Position numbers and translations under genes: made by a program | Assembly: GCA_036376135.1 (NCBI GenBank) | Contig: DASVAW010000144.1 | Span: forward strand, 1 to 48,852 | Direction: 5' to 3' | Origin: Candidatus Polarisedimenticolaceae bacterium | GTDB taxonomy: Bacteria > Acidobacteriota > Polarisedimenticolia > Polarisedimenticolales > DASRJG01 | Length of the DNA stretch: 48,852 bases | Notes under the pieces: model-generated | Databases searched by the model: none | What the model was told of the DNA's origin: nothing | The model's input: the letters and a program-made list of their open reading frames with translations, nothing else | Shown: positions 31,993 to 41,206 of the stretch, one piece after another | How positions within the stretch are numbered: the stretch's first letter is position 1 | Layout of the letters: every line of letters starts with the position of its first letter

Positions 31993-33618
31993 ATGGATGC
32001 CGTCGAACAGGGCCGGGACGATCTCGGCGCGTGGCTCGCGGGCCAGCCGGTCAACTTCTTCGAAGCCGACCCGCTGTTGCAGATCCTCGTCCGCGATGCG
32101 ATCCCCGCCGACCGCATCGAGGTCCTGAGGCGGTTCGGCGCCGTGGCGGCGGGGCCCCTCGACGCCGCCGTCGTCGAGAACAACCGCGCGGGGAACCTGC
32201 CCGTCCTCGCAACCCACGACGCGGTCGGACGGCACGTGGCGGGGTTCGCGCACCACCCGAGTTATCACCGGGCGGGCGCGCTGATCTACGGCAGCGGGAT
32301 CATGGCCGCCTACGAGACGGTCCCGAACCCGCACCGGTTCATCCTCGCCTTGTTCTACCTCTCCTCCCACGTGGGGGAAGGCGGTCACAACTGCCCGCTG
32401 GCCTGCACGGCGGGCGCGATCCGCGCCCTGCAGGCGCTGGGCACCGACTCCCAGCGGGCGACGTGGCTCCCGCGCCTGCTGCGCCCGGTCTACGGCGAAC
32501 ATGCCGCCGGCGCGCAGTTCCTCACCGAGGTCCAGGGAGGATCCGACGTCGGCGCCAACGCCGTGCGTGCGCGACGGCACCCGGACGGCTCCTACTCCAT
32601 CACCGGCGAGAAGTGGTTCTGCTCGAGTGCGGATGCCGACCTCTTTCTCATGACCGCGCGGCCCGAGGAGGGGGCGTCGGGCACGGCCGGGCTGGGGCTG
32701 TTCCTCGTGCCCCGCGACGCCGGAGGCGCGCCCAACGGATTTCGCCTGCGCCGACTGAAGGACAAGCTGGGAACGCGCTCCATGGTCACGGCCGAGATCG
32801 AGTTCGACGGCGCCCGCGCCGAGGCGTTGGGGCCGATCGAGGACGGCTTCCGCAACGTCATGGAGCGGATCATCGACACGAGCCGGCTCTACAACGCATT
32901 CGCGTGCGCCGGGGCCGCGCACCGCGCCTACCTCGTCGCGCGGGGCTTCGCCCTTCATCGTCGCGCGTTCGGCGGGCCGATCGCCCGATTCCCGCTGGTG
33001 CGGGAGACGCTGGCGATGCTCCTCGCCGACGCGGAGGCGGCCCTCGCCGGCTCCTTCTGGCTGGCCGCGATTCAGGAGAGGGTCGATCGCGGGGACGCGG
33101 ACGACGGGGAGAAGGCGTTCCTCCGCATGGGTCTGAATCTGAACAAGGTGCGCACCGCTCGACTGTCCCACGACGCGGTGAACCGGGGGATCGAGGTCCT
33201 CGGCGGGAACGGCACGATCGAGACCTTCAGCGTCCTGCCGCGGCTCCTTCGCGACAACGTCGTCTTCGAGAACTGGGAAGGCACGAACCACGTCCTCCGC
33301 ATGCAGGTGATGCGCGACGGGGCGCGACGGGGGGCGCACGAGGGGTTCTTCGCCGTCCTCGAGGGGCGGCTGGGCCGCGCGGCGCTCGCCCGCGATCGGG
33401 AGGGATTCGAGCGGAGCGTCCGGGAGCAGGACACGTTGCTCCTGCGGCGCGTTTGCGACCGGCTGGGCACGTGGATCCACCTCGCCGCGCTCGCGGGAGT
33501 CGACGATCCGGCGATTCGCGCGCGGGCCGAGCTGAGCGCCCTGCGTCACCTGGCCTCCGACCCGATCCGGGACGGCTACGCCGCCCTCATCGAGCGCTGC
33601 GACGCGTCGCTGCGATGA
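31993..33618 (+). CDS. AidB-like acyl-CoA dehydrogenase
   Basis: 541 residues, the length and motif set of the AidB branch and not of ordinary acyl-CoA dehydrogenases. Signatures: HNCPLACTAGAIRAL, QFLTEVQGGSDVGANAV, GEKWFCSSADADLFLM, RLKDKLGTRSM, and the C-terminal DNVVFENWEGTNHVLRMQVM. AidB-type proteins bind FAD; E. coli AidB is linked to alkylation damage, and most relatives have unknown substrates. Good AGGAG seven bases before the ATG. It stands between the exporter operon and an exported protein and is not linked to the beta-oxidation operon. Confidence 0.87.
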   Translation: MDAVEQGRDDLGAWLAGQPVNFFEADPLLQILVRDAIPADRIEVLRRFGAVAAGPLDAAVVENNRAGNLPVLATHDAVGRHVAGFAHHPSYHRAGALIYGSGIMAAYETVPNPHRFILALFYLSSHVGEGGHNCPLACTAGAIRALQALGTDSQRATWLPRLLRPVYGEHAAGAQFLTEVQGGSDVGANAVRARRHPDGSYSITGEKWFCSSADADLFLMTARPEEGASGTAGLGLFLVPRDAGGAPNGFRLRRLKDKLGTRSMVTAEIEFDGARAEALGPIEDGFRNVMERIIDTSRLYNAFACAGAAHRAYLVARGFALHRRAFGGPIARFPLVRETLAMLLADAEAALAGSFWLAAIQERVDRGDADDGEKAFLRMGLNLNKVRTARLSHDAVNRGIEVLGGNGTIETFSVLPRLLRDNVVFENWEGTNHVLRMQVMRDGARRGAHEGFFAVLEGRLGRAALARDREGFERSVREQDTLLLRRVCDRLGTWIHLAALAGVDDPAIRARAELSALRHLASDPIRDGYAALIERCDASLR

Positions 33619-33662
33619 CCCGCCCTTTCCGGGAATCCCGTTATTCCTGGAGAGGTCGGATC

Positions 33663-34640
33663 ATGAGAATCGTCGCTTCGATCGTCCTGGCTGGCTCGAT
33701 CGGTGTCGCGCCCGTGCTCGGCGCGGACACGGGCAGCGTCTGCGTCCACCAGTACGCCCCCGGGAGGGAGTGCACCGGAAACGAGGTCCGGATCGCCAGG
33801 ATCGCGCCGGTGAGCCTCGTCGAGGACTGCGCATCGGGGGATCCGGGAACCGCCCAGGCGGTCTTCCGGGTATGGGTCTCGGCCGGCGCCGCGAGCCAGT
33901 ACGACATCGGGCTGTTCGTGGCGCTGGACGGGGGCAGCGCCCTGAGCGGCGCGAACTGCCTCCACGACTACCTCGAGCCGCCTCTGGAGACCTCGCCCGC
34001 CTACGGCGACGTCGACGGAAACGGCCGGCCCGACCTCTCCTCCGGTCCGTGGTGGAACGGCGAGCCGTTCGATCCCGTGGACGACTGCGGGGACCTCGAG
34101 GGCGGAACGGACGCCATCAAGACGCTGATCTCCGTTCGATTCGCCTGCGCGGACAGCAACCTCGACGGGATCGTCGACTTCTCGACGTGTTCGTCCTGGA
34201 GCGCCGGCACGACGTCGCACTGCACCAGTCTCGGGGGCGCGGTTCCGGGCGGGAACCCGAGGTGCGGCTGCAACGTCGTGGAGACGGGGGTTCCGATGCC
34301 CGGGGCCGCGGTGGCGTCGGGACGGGTGGCGGGACTGACGGTCGCCCGTGACGGCTCGGGTGGCTTGCTCCTCTCGTGGGCGGCCTCCTGCACCGCGACG
34401 GACGACGACTACGCCGTCTACGAGGGCACCCTCGGCGACTTCACGAGCCACGCGAGCGTGCTGTGCAGCACCGGCGGAGCGACCTCGGCCACGGTCCAGC
34501 CCGGACCCGGCGATCGGTACTACCTCGTGGTGCCGCGCAGCTCCCAGCGGGAAGGCTCCTACGGAACGAGCGGCGCCGGAGCGGAGCGCCCCCCGGCGAC
34601 GAACGCCTGCGTTCCCCAGCTGGCGCAGGGCTGCTCGTAG
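33663..34640 (+). CDS. Exported protein with dockerin-like/LTD-like N-part and shared C-terminal module
   Basis: 325 residues. Signal peptide (IVASIVLAGSIGVAPVLGAD), then a ~200-residue beta-rich domain. It contains paired acidic motifs (DVDGNGRPDLSSG, SNLDGIVDFSTC) that resemble EF-hand/dockerin-style calcium sites, and many Cys. The last 104 residues (34326-34637) are the clearest copy of the shared module: LLLSWAASC, DDDYAVYEG, DRYYLVVP, EGSYGTSGAGAERP and a final Cys-Ser. Function unknown; secreted or surface. The ATG at 33663 is preceded by GGAGAGG. Confidence 0.75.
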   Translation: MRIVASIVLAGSIGVAPVLGADTGSVCVHQYAPGRECTGNEVRIARIAPVSLVEDCASGDPGTAQAVFRVWVSAGAASQYDIGLFVALDGGSALSGANCLHDYLEPPLETSPAYGDVDGNGRPDLSSGPWWNGEPFDPVDDCGDLEGGTDAIKTLISVRFACADSNLDGIVDFSTCSSWSAGTTSHCTSLGGAVPGGNPRCGCNVVETGVPMPGAAVASGRVAGLTVARDGSGGLLLSWAASCTATDDDYAVYEGTLGDFTSHASVLCSTGGATSATVQPGPGDRYYLVVPRSSQREGSYGTSGAGAERPPATNACVPQLAQGCS

Positions 34641-34667
34641 CGGCTCCGGGCCGGCGTCGATCGAACG

Positions 34668-34673
34668 TATACT
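34668..34673 (+). promoter_or_regulatory. -10 box of the beta-lactamase-fold hydrolase gene
   Basis: TATACT, 34 bp before the ATG at 34708, with an AGGAGG in between. Same hexamer as at 2231 and 7858, but here with a normal leader. Confidence 0.45.
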
Positions 34674-34707
34674 CGCCGGCATCGCGCGAACGAGGAGGCT
34701 TCCGCCC

Positions 34708-36411
34708 ATGCGCATCGTGTCGGCAATTCTCGCCTCCGCCGCCCTGGTCGGACCCGCACGCGCGCAGGCGCCGAAGCCGGTCGTGCCCGACGACGTGGCG
34801 TCGAGCATCCGTGCCCGCGTCGAGTCCGGGGTGATGCCGGGCATCGTCGTCGGGATCGTCTCTCCCGGTGGAGAGACCTACCACTCCCAGGGCGTGCTCG
34901 AGGTCGGAAAAGCCGGGCGGGTCGACGAGGACACGATCTTCGAGATCGGCTCGATCACGAAGGCGTTCACCGGCATCCTGCTCGCCGACATGGCGCGACG
35001 GGGGGAGGTCAAGCTCGACGATCCTGTCGCGAAGTACCTCCCCGCCGAGGCGGCGCCCCCGCGCGAGGGGGAGCGGCAGATCACGCTCCTCGACCTCGCG
35101 ATGCAGCGGTCGGGGCTGCCGCCGATGCCGGACAACCTGGCGCCCGCCGACCCGGCCGATCCGTACGTGGACTACGGGGCCGAGCGGCTGTTCGCCTATC
35201 TGCCGACGGCGAAGCTCGCGCGTCCGATCGGCTCGGCCTACGGGTACTCGAACCTCGGCGTGGGGCTGCTCGGCCACGCGCTCGCGCGGGCGGCGAAGTC
35301 CGACTACGGCACGCTCGTGCGCGAGCGCATCGCGGTTCCCCTCGGCATGCCGGCCACGGCGATCGACGTCGCACCGGCGCTCGCGCCCCGGCTCGCCCAC
35401 GGGCACGACACCTCGGGCGCGAAGCCCGCGCCCGTCCCGGCGTGGACGTGGAAGCCGACGTCGAGCCTCGCGGGGGCGGGAGCGCTGCGCTCGACCGCCC
35501 GGGAGATGGTGCGTTTCCTCGCGGCGAACGCGGGGCTCGGCGAATCGAAGCTCTCGGGGGCCATGCGCGATGCGGCGCAGGAGCGCGGAGACGCCGGTTC
35601 GCCGAAGATGGCGATCGGCCTGGGCTGGCACCTCCGCAAGTCGGATGCCGGCACCCTCGTCTGGCACAACGGCGGAACCGGAGGATTCCACTCCTTCTGC
35701 GCCTTCGACCCGGCGACGAAGACGGGGGTCGTCGTCCTCGCGAACGGCAACGGCAGCATCGACGACATCGGGATCCACCTGCTCGACCCGAAGTCCCCGC
35801 TGCAGGAGGTCGCCGCGGCGCTGACGGTCGCCGAGCCGAAGCTCGCCCGGCTCGACGGGTACTACGACCTGGGCGGCGGCACGACCATCCACGTCACCCA
35901 CGAGGGGACGCAGCTGTACGCCCGGTTGACCGGTCAGCAACGTCTGCCCGTCTTCGCACGTTCGGAGACGAGGTTCTTCTACCGTGCCGTTCCCGCGGAG
36001 CTGGAATTCGACGTGCCGGCCGAAGGGGTCGCCGGACAGGTGACGCTCCATCAAGGCGGACGCCGGATGCCCGCAACGCGGCTGGCGGCGGACGCGGTGC
36101 CCAAGGAGCGCGTCGAGATCCAGGTCGATCCGGCGGCCCTGGCGGAGTACGTCGGAGCATACGAGCTCGCCCCGGGAGCCGTCCTCGACTGCGCGATCGA
36201 GAGCGGACGGCTGGCCTGCCGGCTGACCGGCCAGCCCCGTTTCCCGGTCTACGCGGAGTCGCCGTCGGTCTTCTTCTACAAGGTCGTCGACGCGACCCTC
36301 ACGTTCACGCGCGACGCGGCGGGGAAGGTCGACGCGGTCGTCCTCCGGCAGGGGGGCATCCAGCAACGGGCCGCGAGGATGCCGGAGGCCGCTCCGGCGC
36401 GCGAACCCTGA
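34708..36411 (+). CDS. Serine hydrolase, class C beta-lactamase fold, with C-terminal DUF3471-like repeats
   Basis: 567 residues. Signal peptide (LASAALVGPARAQA). The catalytic set of the penicillin-binding-protein/AmpC fold is complete: SxxK as GSITKAF (S82, K85), YxN as YSN (Y180, N182), and HxG as HNG at 320-322. After residue ~385 come two related beta domains (LDGYYDLGGGTTIHVTHEG and YVGAYELAPGAVLDCAIESG) that match DUF3471-type tails. It acts in the periplasm as an esterase, D-peptidase or beta-lactamase; the tails favour an esterase or peptidase. D-peptide cleavage would fit the adjoining amide-ligase operon, but that is only inference. It converges with that operon, 18 bp apart. Confidence 0.88.
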   Translation: MRIVSAILASAALVGPARAQAPKPVVPDDVASSIRARVESGVMPGIVVGIVSPGGETYHSQGVLEVGKAGRVDEDTIFEIGSITKAFTGILLADMARRGEVKLDDPVAKYLPAEAAPPREGERQITLLDLAMQRSGLPPMPDNLAPADPADPYVDYGAERLFAYLPTAKLARPIGSAYGYSNLGVGLLGHALARAAKSDYGTLVRERIAVPLGMPATAIDVAPALAPRLAHGHDTSGAKPAPVPAWTWKPTSSLAGAGALRSTAREMVRFLAANAGLGESKLSGAMRDAAQERGDAGSPKMAIGLGWHLRKSDAGTLVWHNGGTGGFHSFCAFDPATKTGVVVLANGNGSIDDIGIHLLDPKSPLQEVAAALTVAEPKLARLDGYYDLGGGTTIHVTHEGTQLYARLTGQQRLPVFARSETRFFYRAVPAELEFDVPAEGVAGQVTLHQGGRRMPATRLAADAVPKERVEIQVDPAALAEYVGAYELAPGAVLDCAIESGRLACRLTGQPRFPVYAESPSVFFYKVVDATLTFTRDAAGKVDAVVLRQGGIQQRAARMPEAAPAREP

Positions 36412-36429
36412 CGGCTCCGGGGGCCGCGA

Positions 36430-37779
36430 TCAGCGGCGCAGGTACTGGCTCTTCTCGACCGCGCTCGAGAGCTCGACGCCGGAGAGGCCGAGCCCGAAGG
36501 CGAGGCCGATCGCGAACATCGTGCGGCGCAGCCGGCGGTCTCCCACTCCGCGCGATCGAGATCGCAACGAGGCCACCTTCACGGACGCGAGCGTCTCGCT
36601 CGACCGGATCAGGTCGAGGGTCTCGCCCCGTGCGGACCGGGTGAGAACGACGGCGCAACCTTCCTGCGAAAGGTGCGGTTGCACCGCCCGCCGTCGCGCG
36701 GCCACCAGGACGACGCGTCGCGGTCCAAGCTCTTCGAGGAGCCTTTGGGCGTGCGGGTTCTCGGCGCCGACGATCACCGCACCGGAGGTGGCCGCGACGG
36801 CCACGTCGATCCCGAGCCGATACTCGGCCGGGTCGCCTCCGCCCTTCGGTTCGAGGACCGCCGCGACGCTCGCGTGGTCCAGCCGCAGCCCTCGGGCGAC
36901 GATCGTCCGCGGGGAGAGGGCACACACCAGTTTCTCCACGCGCGGGTCCCCGAGCAGAAACCGGGCGCCGGCCCCGCGACCGTGCGCGTTGCGATCCACC
37001 GGTTTCCCGGAGACCGTGGTCTCCTGTCGCGTCGCGAGACCGACCGCGCTGCCGGATGCCCGGAGCAACCCTTCGAGGCTCCTTCCCACCGCGCCGGTGC
37101 CGCGCTCGCCCACGATCAGCGCGGTGGGGAGAAGGGCGGGCACCCCCACCGGGAAGGCCGTCTCGAGGATCGAGTCGGCGGAGTCCGCCGGGTCCGACGC
37201 CGAGACGACGCGCTGGAGCGCCCCCTCGCCCAATCGCAGGTACGAGCCGGCCAAGGGCTCGCAGGGGATGCCGCGCCGCCTCGCCGCGACCGCCAGGGCC
37301 GCCGCCTGGGGGGACCATCGGCGCCGGCGCGCGCGGCGCTCGAGCTTGGTCCTCAGTGCGCCGAAGTGGCCTTCGCGGTCCGGCGCGGAGGGATGGATCC
37401 CGGCGGCCGTCAACGCCAGCACGCCGGCGAGGGCGACGCGGGCGGCCGCGCGCGACACGCCGCCGGAACGAGACTCCCAAACGAGGTCGACGACTCGCGA
37501 GGAGGAGGGATCGCGGACGATCGTCGCGAATGCGGGTCCGTCGGAGGAGAGCATCGTACCCGCCACGGCGCGCTCGACCTCGAGGATCGCCTCGAGCAGC
37601 GCCTGTTCGAAGGGAACACCCGCGTCCCCCGTGCCGCGCCCCGCGAGGCCGCGAAGGTCCACACGCTGGGTGAAGACGGTCGAGCGGTGATGGACGTTGC
37701 AGCCGCGCAGGATGCGGCCCTCGAGGAGCCGGGGCTCGGCCCTCGCAGGCGTCGGCAAGGCGTTCCCCCTCGAGCTCAC
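36430..37779 (-). CDS. Cyanophycin-synthetase-like protein lacking the ATP-grasp domain, with degenerate Mur-ligase-like domain
   Basis: 449 residues against ~870-900 for CphA. Residues 15-150 resemble the CphA N-terminal domain (RILRGCNVHHRSTVF, FEQALLEAI). Residues 155-212 resemble the short stretch that in CphA leads into ATP-grasp (AARRRGIP, LGEGALQRVVSASDPADSA). The ATP-grasp body is absent. From 215 a Mur-ligase-like part begins: LIVGERGTGAVG where CphA has GTNGKTTT, then SAVGLATRQETTVSGKPVDR, GDPRVEKLVCALSPR and VARGLRLDHASVAAVLEP. The P-loop Lys is gone, so ATP binding is doubtful. A hydrophobic segment near the end may contact the membrane. The GTG start overlaps the upstream stop (GTGA). 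It could be a scaffold, sensor or partner subunit. Confidence 0.7.
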   Translation of the reverse strand: MSSRGNALPTPARAEPRLLEGRILRGCNVHHRSTVFTQRVDLRGLAGRGTGDAGVPFEQALLEAILEVERAVAGTMLSSDGPAFATIVRDPSSSRVVDLVWESRSGGVSRAAARVALAGVLALTAAGIHPSAPDREGHFGALRTKLERRARRRRWSPQAAALAVAARRRGIPCEPLAGSYLRLGEGALQRVVSASDPADSADSILETAFPVGVPALLPTALIVGERGTGAVGRSLEGLLRASGSAVGLATRQETTVSGKPVDRNAHGRGAGARFLLGDPRVEKLVCALSPRTIVARGLRLDHASVAAVLEPKGGGDPAEYRLGIDVAVAATSGAVIVGAENPHAQRLLEELGPRRVVLVAARRRAVQPHLSQEGCAVVLTRSARGETLDLIRSSETLASVKVASLRSRSRGVGDRRLRRTMFAIGLAFGLGLSGVELSSAVEKSQYLRR

Positions 37780-39299
37780 GGGCGCTCCGATCCTGTGCTC
37801 GGGCCGGGGGAGTACCGGAGCCCGCCGACTTCGGCGTGAGCGGTCCAACCGCCGCCGGGCGACGGCGGCCGGACGAGCGAGCGGGAGATGTCGAGCGGGG
37901 CGGGCCAGTGGTCCGCCGCGCAGGGCGCACCCGCGCAATCCCCCCAGGAAACACGGCGAACGATCGCGTTCGAGCCGTCGCGAAGTGCGACCACGTCGCC
38001 GCCGTTCGAGAGGCTGAGGCCTCCGGTGGCCCACTGCACCTCGGCGCCGCCGAATCGACCCGTCGGCACGCCGCCGCCGAAGACGACGAGCGTTCCGCCG
38101 GGAGCCAGCGCGCGGCCCACCGGGAAGACGTGGCGCTCCGGGTCCTCCGCGTCGCCGAGCGCCCATCCCGTGAGACAGACGGGCGTCCGGCCGGTATTGG
38201 CGATCTCGAGGAACTCGTCTTCGGAAGGATCGCGGACCCCGTCTCCGTTGGCATCCCCGGACGCTCCGGGCGGAGGGTCGGCGAGGATCTCGGTGATCAC
38301 GAGGCCTTCGCCCTCGCCGGCTCGGCTCGGCGCGCACGGCGTCTCCTCGGGAGCGAACAGCAGGAACCCCGCGGAGGCCAGCACCCGCGCGGCGTCGTGG
38401 GCGGCGCGAGGTACCGTCGCCATCCTCCAGCCGAACGGGGCGTGCAGCTCCTCGGCCTTCGCCTGGGCGACTCCGAAGTAGAACCGGCCGCGCTCGAGGC
38501 GGGTCGCGCCCTGCGCCTGCGCCTCGGGGGTTCCACGAACCAGTTCGTCGCTCTCGGCGGTGGTCGTGTCGCGCTCACCGAGCAGCACGACGAATCGCAT
38601 CGCGAAGAATCCGCGAAGGTCTTCCGGCTTCACCGGGCTTCCGCGGAGGCCGTACGGCACCGTGTTCCAGCGCGGTTCCGCGTCGGTGGGAAGGGTGTAC
38701 CAGCCCGCATTCGCCGCCACCGCGCCGAGCGCGCGCGCTCGGGGAAGGAACGTCAGCAGCCGGTGGGTGAACTGGGCTCCCGCGCTGTGCCCGAAGAGGT
38801 AATAACCCCGCTGGCTTCCGCCGAGGGAGCCTCGGACCGCATCGAACAGGCGCTCGATCTCCGCATAGAGGTAGTCCTCGGGATCGCGCCAACGACCCGC
38901 TCGCATGACTCCGAACGTGTAGTCGGTGCCCTTCGGATAGGCTTCCTTGCCGAAGTGGGGCGCGACGACCAGCGCCCCGTACCGCTCGGCCACCGGAGCC
39001 GCGGCGCGGACGTAACGCTCGGCGTCTCGGCTCGCGCCGTGCATCACGAACCAGATGGGCCCGCTCGAGGGATCGAACGAGCGGCCGCGATAGACCCACG
39101 CGGTCAGCGTCCGGCCCTCCTTCGTCGCGAAGGCGACCCTGCCGAAGCCCCGTTCGGAGAGCGCCGACGCATCGACCCACTTCGCGACGGGATCGGTGTC
39201 GCGCTCGGCCTCCGGGGGTCGGGCGCAGGCGACGAGGGAGGGGGCGGTCACCGCCGCGGCCAGGACGAGCCTCGCGACCCAGGGTGCGGGGCGGCTCAT
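37776..39299 (-). CDS. Lipoprotein alpha/beta hydrolase with C-terminal lamin-tail domain
   Basis: 507 residues. The lipobox LVAC puts the lipidated Cys at 25. The alpha/beta hydrolase (about 40-320) has an oxyanion-region HG in WFVMHGASRD and nucleophile elbow GHSAGAQ (S172), resembling PHB-depolymerase/esterase families; the catalytic His is probably in PRAAHDAARV. Residues about 335-490 are a lamin-tail domain (LVITEILADPP, FLEIANTGRTPVCLTGWALG, TLVVFGGG), a beta-sandwich found in secreted proteins. It is likely periplasmic or surface-anchored and may cut ester or amide bonds in the operon product. It shares FxxSAGAQFxHR and AGWYTxP with the other hydrolase of the operon. It overlaps its neighbours by ATGA upstream and GTGA downstream. 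Confidence 0.85.
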   Translation of the reverse strand: MSRPAPWVARLVLAAAVTAPSLVACARPPEAERDTDPVAKWVDASALSERGFGRVAFATKEGRTLTAWVYRGRSFDPSSGPIWFVMHGASRDAERYVRAAAPVAERYGALVVAPHFGKEAYPKGTDYTFGVMRAGRWRDPEDYLYAEIERLFDAVRGSLGGSQRGYYLFGHSAGAQFTHRLLTFLPRARALGAVAANAGWYTLPTDAEPRWNTVPYGLRGSPVKPEDLRGFFAMRFVVLLGERDTTTAESDELVRGTPEAQAQGATRLERGRFYFGVAQAKAEELHAPFGWRMATVPRAAHDAARVLASAGFLLFAPEETPCAPSRAGEGEGLVITEILADPPPGASGDANGDGVRDPSEDEFLEIANTGRTPVCLTGWALGDAEDPERHVFPVGRALAPGGTLVVFGGGVPTGRFGGAEVQWATGGLSLSNGGDVVALRDGSNAIVRRVSWGDCAGAPCAADHWPAPLDISRSLVRPPSPGGGWTAHAEVGGLRYSPGPSTGSERP

Positions 39300-41200
39300 T
39301 CCGCCGCCGACCTTCGCGCGGCCAGGGACACGACCTTGGCCGCGCTCGCGTCGGGGGCGCTCCCCGTCCGGACCGTCGCGGCGCCCAGGCAGCGCCGGGC
39401 CGCCTCGTCGATGATCCGTCGCATCAGGGCGGGGAACGTGTAGCCCGCCGCCGCCGCCGCGGTGACGAACGCCCCCCGCCTGTCGAAAAGGTCGACCCAG
39501 CGGATGTCGAGGACGAACGGCTCGCCGAACGGGGAAAGGCGGATGTCGATGCGCGCGTAGTCGCGGCACCCCGCGGCGGCGAAGGCGAGGCGGGCGCATT
39601 CGCGAACCCGTTCCGCCTGCGTCTCGTCGAGCGGCGCCGGGCAGATCCGGGTCCGCTCGTCCTCCGAGTCCTCGAGGAGCGGAAGGCACTCGAGGCTCTC
39701 GTTCCCGAGAACGGACGCGAGGATCCTCCGTCCGCGAACGATCTCCTCCACGACCGCGGGCTGGGCGTGATGACGCCGGATCTCACGGATCGCCGCCTGG
39801 AGCCTCTCCCGATTCCGGACGACGATCCGGGACGCGTCCGGCTCGAACCGCGGGCGTACGGCGAGCGGGAAGTCGAGATCCACGAACGCCTTGGGATCCG
39901 AGACCGTGCGGCACCGCGGCACCGAGACCTGCGCCTCGCCCAGCAGCGTCATCAGGACGAACCGGTCCGTCAACTGGGCCTGCGCCAGGGGGTCGGGGCC
40001 GGTGTAGGGGACGCCCGCGAGCTCGAGCATCGCCGGCACGTGGGCGAACCTGCCGCGGCCCTGCACGCCCGTCGCGAGGTTCAGTACGATCCCGCCCGGC
40101 GATCCCCTTCTCGGGTCCGGCGGCAGGTAGGCGGCGAGCTCGCGAAGGAGCGTCACGTCGCCCTCCAGCACCTTGACCCGGAACCCCTGCGCGCGCAGCG
40201 CGTCCACCGGCCGCTGCACCGACTTGGAGAGGTACTTCGCCGGTGTCCGGGGGCCGAGGCGGCCGATGAACCGGCTGCTCTCCTGATTGCGGACGACGGC
40301 GACCCTCGGTCTCTCGGAGGCGCCGAAACCCGCTCCCTCGACGAGCCGCGTCAGGCGCGCGGGCCAGTCCTCGAGCAGGCGAATGTCCAGGAACTCGGAG
40401 ACGAAGACGATCGCGATCAGCTCCGTGAGGATCAGCTCCGGAAACTGGTAGGCGATCGGGGCGATCACCCGGTCGACCAGCGCGATGAGCAGGGCCAGCG
40501 CGATCGTCCATCCCGCCCGCCAGGCCGCCGTGACCGCGTTGTCCTGCTGCAGGGTCTTCGCGACCCCCTCGGCCAGCATCGCCATGATGATGACCGGGAA
40601 AAACGCGACACTCCAGACCGTTTCCGAACGGAGCCACGGTGCGATGAGCACGGCACCGAGCATGATCGCCGCGGAAAGGCACAGGATGACCGCGACGCGC
40701 GCGTACAGCGGGAGCCGGATGCGGCGGAACCAGGGGCGGATCGCGACGATCGTCCCGACGACGACCGCCATCAGGACGAGGCTCGGGACCAATCCGCTCG
40801 CCCGGAAACCGATCGCGATCAGGATCGCCCGGAAGCCGAGGACCCGGATGCCCAGGGTCAGGCGCGCGATCGCGATGAACAGGGCGCCCGTCGGGAGCAT
40901 GAGCAGGTAGAGGATCGAGGGCCGGTCGCTCGCCGGGATCCACGCGAGGGTGAACCACTGCTCGAGGAGCTCGCCGAACTCGCGGAACGGACCCAGGCCG
41001 AACCCGTGCAGCGATTCACCGCCGGGAAGGGCCAGGATGCGGCAGAAGACCATCCCGAGCGGGAGGCACCCCAGCGCCGTCAGCACGGCGAGCGGGATGG
41101 TTCCGAGATGCCCCTTCCGCCGGACCAGCCGCCACCCGCTTTCGGCCGGGCCCAGCTCGAGCGCCGCTTCCTGCGCCGGCTTCGCCCCCTCGAGGTCCAC
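39296..41200 (-). CDS. 7TM domain fused to D-Ala-D-Ala-ligase-like ATP-grasp domain
   Basis: 634 residues. Residues about 30-285 carry seven or so membrane helices resembling the 7TM domain usually attached to an inactive transglutaminase (EGVAKTLQQDNAVTAAW, FPELILTELIAIVFVSEF). Here the transglutaminase part is missing and an ATP-grasp ligase follows directly (298-600): IVLNLATGVQGRGRFAHVP, LELAGVPYTGPDPLA, VVEEIVRGRRILASVLG, YARIDIRLSPFGEPFVLDIR. Several catalytic positions differ from Ddl: the DK pair is DR (412-413), the ATP Lys of VKP is Arg (449), and the metal-binding E-x-N is D-I-R (565-567). It may be a weak ligase or a sensor. The GTG start lies 6 bp after the HlyD-type gene. Confidence 0.78.
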   Translation of the reverse strand: MDLEGAKPAQEAALELGPAESGWRLVRRKGHLGTIPLAVLTALGCLPLGMVFCRILALPGGESLHGFGLGPFREFGELLEQWFTLAWIPASDRPSILYLLMLPTGALFIAIARLTLGIRVLGFRAILIAIGFRASGLVPSLVLMAVVVGTIVAIRPWFRRIRLPLYARVAVILCLSAAIMLGAVLIAPWLRSETVWSVAFFPVIIMAMLAEGVAKTLQQDNAVTAAWRAGWTIALALLIALVDRVIAPIAYQFPELILTELIAIVFVSEFLDIRLLEDWPARLTRLVEGAGFGASERPRVAVVRNQESSRFIGRLGPRTPAKYLSKSVQRPVDALRAQGFRVKVLEGDVTLLRELAAYLPPDPRRGSPGGIVLNLATGVQGRGRFAHVPAMLELAGVPYTGPDPLAQAQLTDRFVLMTLLGEAQVSVPRCRTVSDPKAFVDLDFPLAVRPRFEPDASRIVVRNRERLQAAIREIRRHHAQPAVVEEIVRGRRILASVLGNESLECLPLLEDSEDERTRICPAPLDETQAERVRECARLAFAAAGCRDYARIDIRLSPFGEPFVLDIRWVDLFDRRGAFVTAAAAAGYTFPALMRRIIDEAARRCLGAATVRTGSAPDASAAKVVSLAARRSAAE

Positions 41201-41206
41201 GGCGTC

